Source: Sequoia sempervirens (Eukaryota > Streptophyta > Pinopsida > Cupressales > Cupressaceae). From it: a DNA stretch of 64,000 nucleotides. Shown one piece after another: positions 59,679-64,000 of the stretch. The stretch spans positions 125,349,625 through 125,413,624 of the forward strand of contig VDFB02252616.1 of assembly GCA_007258455.2 (NCBI GenBank), in the 5' to 3' direction. The notes under the pieces were generated by a model. It had not been told where the DNA came from. It ran no database searches and was given only the letters and a program-made list of their open reading frames with translations. The first letter of the stretch is position 1. Every line of letters begins with the position of its first letter. A program made the position numbers and the translations under genes.

Positions 59679-62600
59679 GGCGGATAATTTTACCTATAGC
59701 ATGGTAATGAGACAAATATTAGTTCCTCAAAAATGTATCCATTAAAATAAATGAAATATATATGTCATTCAAGGCTTCATAAATAGAAAACATATGTGAT
59801 GAGGTAGCTTTACTAATGAGGTAATTTAGAAATAGAGATAAAAACAAAAATAGTTTAAATAGGTAGTACAATTTTCAAAATGTGCAAAACGTGCTAAGTT
59901 GTGAAATTAACAAATAGTGAAGGGTTTGATGTAGACTTGGGAGGCTCAATCACAACCAATTTGAAGACATACCTTTAAGAGGAATCTAACAAGATTAAGA
60001 TTACCTATTTGAACAAACCAAACAACCCTCAAAGCTTGACAATCATCAGAAGTTAGATTTCACACTTTCACCCCTTGAACCCTAGTAGTTGTGGAAACTC
60101 AATTTTTTCCCAATAACTCAAATGTTCTCTAAAACACCAAAAAATATCTCGATGGTTTTAGACACCCATTTTAGAGTTATTACACATATCGCAATTTCAA
60201 GTACAAGTCCTTTGGACCAAATCCCCAAAAACACCCCTTCTAGGCTAACCTAATTAGGATGAGTAGGCCTAATTTGCAAAGCAACATGCCCTCAGAATTA
60301 TCATAGGACCTTGAAACCTTGAGGAATAATTTATTAGGTTCCCAAACCTCCAAAACCACAACTATATTCCTCTGGTATGAACAAATTCATGCCAAACTTG
60401 AAAACCCTTGTTTTATGCACTATTCAAGAGGGTTTATTGAAAATGCTACTTCCACAACTTCCCAAACTTTAAAACCAAATTGAACAAAGGAAATTAACCC
60501 TAAAAATTCCTAAAAGTTCAAAACATCATGTCCTCCCATAGAAATTCTTCCAAATCCTAGGCCTAAGCCCTCATTCACATGCATTTTTGTTCACAAAACT
60601 CACTGTAGCAGTAGGTTTATTACTCCTATTTTTTTCCTAGCACTCAAATAATGCATCCTACACTTAAATTAGACATAATAGGGTCCCTTACATGAGTTAC
60701 AGTTGCCACAGAAGATGTAAGGGCCCTTTAAATCATGTTTTGTTCACAAAACCCTAAAAATAGGGGTTTTCGGGTTGTGCACAAGAAAACCCTTAAAGAA
60801 AGCTTAAAATTATTTATTAAGCCCTCAAAAAAAATGGAAATAATAGAAGACTCATTCCCCTACACTATTCCATAATATACTTGCATAATACAAGATTATA
60901 CGTTACCATAAAGGTCAAGAAAAAACCAGAAAACATAGAAAATTGTTGCTAAACTTGAGATTTCAATGTATTTTCTTCTCAAAAACTCTAAATAAAACTT
61001 ACATTTCATGTCTACATTCCATTTAAAGGCTTCTTCTTCACATCCCACTGATCAACTACCTTGCAACTGAATTTCAAACCCTTAATGACCGTTGAAGGCC
61101 AAGTTTACATCATTTACACATGATATAACAACAATATTACTCATATTGTAAGTTTGCACCCCTAACACCTATAACTCACTAAAACCACACCAATGGATTG
61201 AAAGGAGCCTTATTACATCCAAAAAACAATAATATTTCACACTTTACATGTAAATTCAAAAACTTTCCTTGAAAGGCTACAAAGATACTTTAGTGCAAGA
61301 TCACCATTTTTCACATTTTAACACCTAAACTCAAAAAATCAACCTAAGACATGCTTAGTGGTCTTGATTGACCTTATTCAAAACAAAAAATTCTCAAAGA
61401 CTCATCCACCTATCTATTAACCTCCTAATTTCCATAAAATGATCAAATAAGGAGGATGAGGTGTAGGTGCTCCTACACCAGGGTTGTAAAAGTGTATTAA
61501 AGAGGGAGACCAACGGTCACCTCTTCCAAATGTTAGTTTTGGAAGTTGAAGTGGTTTGTTTTAGGAGGGAAACATTATCAAATTCCATGAGAAACTTGAA
61601 TGGAGGATGATCCTTGGATTGGGCGTCAAACCAAATGAGGAAATGTTGAGTTTTCCTTAAGAAAAATGAGGTTTTGGTGAGTGAAATTGAGTTTCTAAGT
61701 TGGGTAGAGTTATTTTATGTTAGATTGAGCATGAGAAGGGTATTTTAGGCTTGTTTGAACAGTTTTCAAGTTTTGGAGTGTTTGGAAAGTGCTACTTTAA
61801 ATAAAACCTAGGGTTTCTAAGCCTGGGGAGAGGGTTTTATGGTTTGGGTGGTAAATGATTGAATCTCTGCAATCTAATGTTGTAATTTGAAGTTTTGACA
61901 AATATAAAGTGCTGCCCCAAGGTTTTAGGAGATTTGGACAAGTTTTTAAGGTGGTCCCTTTGTAAGAGTGGGCTAATTTGGGCCCTTAAAAGTGTAGAAA
62001 ACTTAATTTGTGCAGTTTGGTACAAAACAAGCATTGGTGATTGTTGGATATGTTCAAAGACTCTATAATGGGTCCCTGATGTGTGTTGTGGTGTGAATTG
62101 AAAGGTTGTGTGAGTGGAATTATACCTGATTGAGAGACTTTGATATGCTACAAGGAATATTGTGAATATGATGAATGAAGAGGTCCTGATGAAATTGTAA
62201 ATTAAAAATTATGTTTGTAGATTGGAGTTGTGTGTGTGCTGCAGGCCTCCCCCTATTGCATTAGGAGTATATTCCAATTTTTTAGAGATGTATGAAAAAT
62301 TTTGTAGCATAGACAAGGAAATCAACTAGTTTGTATAAATTTTTGACAAAATACCTCAATGAAAGCTTTGGAAGCATGCACAAAGTAAGTCAATTGTTAA
62401 ATAACAAAATGCCTAAAAGAGATGTGGTTTAAAAATGTAATTGGAAAGTGTATAGAATTGTGTAATTTAAAATGTCCATTGACAACCTAAGGTTGTAACA
62501 TGACAAACAAGCAATGATCAACATGGAATATGCAAAACAACAAAAATGAAAGCAAGCCATAATAGAATGAAAAAAAATGTACAAAGACTTCACATACCTA

Positions 62601-63130
62601 AAAAAACTAGAGTTTCAAATGGAGTTCTACCCAATTATGTAGTTGTTACCAATTTTTTGCTACAACTCAATTGGTGGAGCTGATTAAATATTGTTATATT
62701 TGAAAGTGAAAATACAGTTATTGATGCATATGCTTAAGTGTTGTTTGCACTGCATTTATCATTCATCAAATACCAGTTGTGCAAGTGTTTTGAGAGAGCT
62801 AAGTTTCAAAAGTATTGCTCAAAGTTTTACAAACCAAATGGAGTACAAGACTGAATATACAAATGATTAAGCATAACAAAGTGCTTTCATTTATTTCATG
62901 AAGTCATTCACATTACAATATTTCATTTGATTGCGAGAATACAAATGATAGTACATTTTTTCATTTTGATGCATTTCTTTTTAGAATGAAAAGCAGAAAA
63001 AAGAAATTTAAGAATCCACACAAGCCATGGATGTAACTATCACAATGCATCATGAGGGGCATGCTACACTATTGAAGATGCAGGAAAAGAAATCCCATAA
63101 ACATGAACATAATCATCATTGCCTGTGCTT
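59679..63130. other. No gene recognised; contains dispersed repeat copy
   Basis: Mostly AT-rich sequence with CCCTAAAA- and AAACCCT-like words. 61255-61490 is the right copy of the dispersed repeat at 55165-55430 and includes the palindrome GTGTAGGTGCTCCTACAC. No terminal repeats or target duplication for the transposase gene were found here. Confidence 0.5.
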
Positions 63131-63230
63131 NNNNNNNNNNNNNNNNNNNNNNNNNNNNNNNNNNNNNNNNNNNNNNNNNNNNNNNNNNNNNNNNNNNNNN
63201 NNNNNNNNNNNNNNNNNNNNNNNNNNNNNN
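63131..63230. other. Assembly gap (100 N)
   Basis: There are one hundred unknown bases. The round number suggests a placeholder of unknown true length. Confidence 0.99.
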
Positions 63231-64000
63231 GTGATTACCAGATCACCATTGTCATTTTATTGCCTTCATTTTCTATAAAAGCTAGTTCAAGAAAAATCCA
63301 TTAGTTATCATAAGAGATCCAAAAGAGATTAGATAGTTGTTGAGCAGTGAAGCCCAATCAAACGTTACTGACACCTCATTAGGGGAAGTTTACATAAAAA
63401 ATGGGCCTCCTAAGGATGACATCATTAGCTTTTAGGTTATCAAAAATCAACTAAAACATGACATCAACCTGTACTGTGACATCATCCAAAATAAAAATAA
63501 AATTATTTATTTTATAAAATAAAACTTTCTAAAATCTTATAAATTAACTCATGATGGTTAATTTAACTCTACATATCCTATTCTATCTCATTCATCTTTC
63601 TAAATATAAAATATTTTTTTTTTTTACATTTATATTCTTAAGTTCTATTATAGAAATTTTTGTACTTTCAAAAAATATTTTTATTCTTTAGAAAAAAAAT
63701 ATTAAAAAAATCATAAAAATCATTTATGAAGTGCTCCAAAAATAAAAAATTTCTTTAATTATTTTTTAATAATTTCAAATAGTCTAATATTTAAATGTTT
63801 AGCATCTAAATATTCTAATATCAAAATTAATATTCTAATATCAAAATTTTATTATTTTCAATTTCTTTAATTGTTTTTAATAATTTCAAATATTCTAATA
63901 TTAAAATATTTAGCATCTAAATATTCTAATATTAAAATTTAATTATCTTTAATTATTTTTAATAATTTCAAATATTCTAATATTTAAATGTTTAGCATCT
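63231..64000. repeat. AT-rich region ending in degenerate tandem repeat
   Basis: From about 63760 the words AATAATTTCAAATATTCTAA, then TTTAGCATCTAAATATTCTA, recur. Starts are near 63768, 63879 and 63961, and the array is cut by the window end. No gene is seen. Confidence 0.7.

Noticed and set aside
63027..63278. His-rich open frame running into the N gap
   Set aside because: Short, interrupted by unknown bases, and without a recognised domain.

Overview
This is a stretch of repeat-dominated nuclear DNA from a land plant. The evidence is low GC, GT..AG introns, Ty3/gypsy LTR retrotransposons of plant type, hAT elements, and broken fragments of plant nuclear genes: FACT subunit SPT16, a B1-type cyclin-dependent kinase, and a FluG-like glutamine synthetase. 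Very long LTRs, nested insertions and heavy decay suggest a large, slowly purging genome. A gymnosperm such as a conifer is my best guess, but that is inference. I see no intact single-copy gene, and every reading frame of known type is broken.

Layout. 1-1410: reverse-strand gag of a Ty3/gypsy element cut by the window edge. 3599-4593: a pol piece (RNase H-like, then the start of RT), cut by a probable LTR (4594-6164). The leader (6165-9502) and gag/protease (9503-12791) of that LTR's element follow. Its gag carries a 969-bp TIR element (9818-10786). Its protease active-site codons are cut by a second, long-LTR element with no recognised coding (12792-23677, LARD-like), whose right LTR holds a glutamine synthetase fragment.

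24-26 kb is AT-rich, followed by an 850-bp pyrimidine tract. A decayed hAT transposon lies at 26902-31164. From 32291 to 38598 there is a head-to-head pair of unrecognised genes. The forward gene can be read as seven exons whose internal junctions preserve one frame, and its fourth intron contains two long hairpins. 38632-42432 looks like another long LTR. 44862-49166 is a satellite array of about twelve 359-bp units.

50.7-55.2 kb holds three tandem SPT16 pseudogene pieces. They are interrupted by a 1042-bp non-autonomous hAT element (perfect 8-bp target duplication) and by a second copy of the 5-bp-TSD TIR family seen at 9818. 55864-56397 holds duplicated terminal exons of a CDKB1 pseudogene. 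56537-59678 is a reverse-strand gene for a DDE-like transposase with a long N-terminal region; its decay is almost entirely by stop codons. The remainder is AT-rich sequence with one 100-N gap.

Together, the window records nested mobile elements, captured or duplicated host gene pieces, and decay dominated by nonsense changes of the kind expected from deamination of methylated cytosine. The two most novel-looking items are the divergent gene pair (32291-38598) and the TIR family present at 9818 and 54138.
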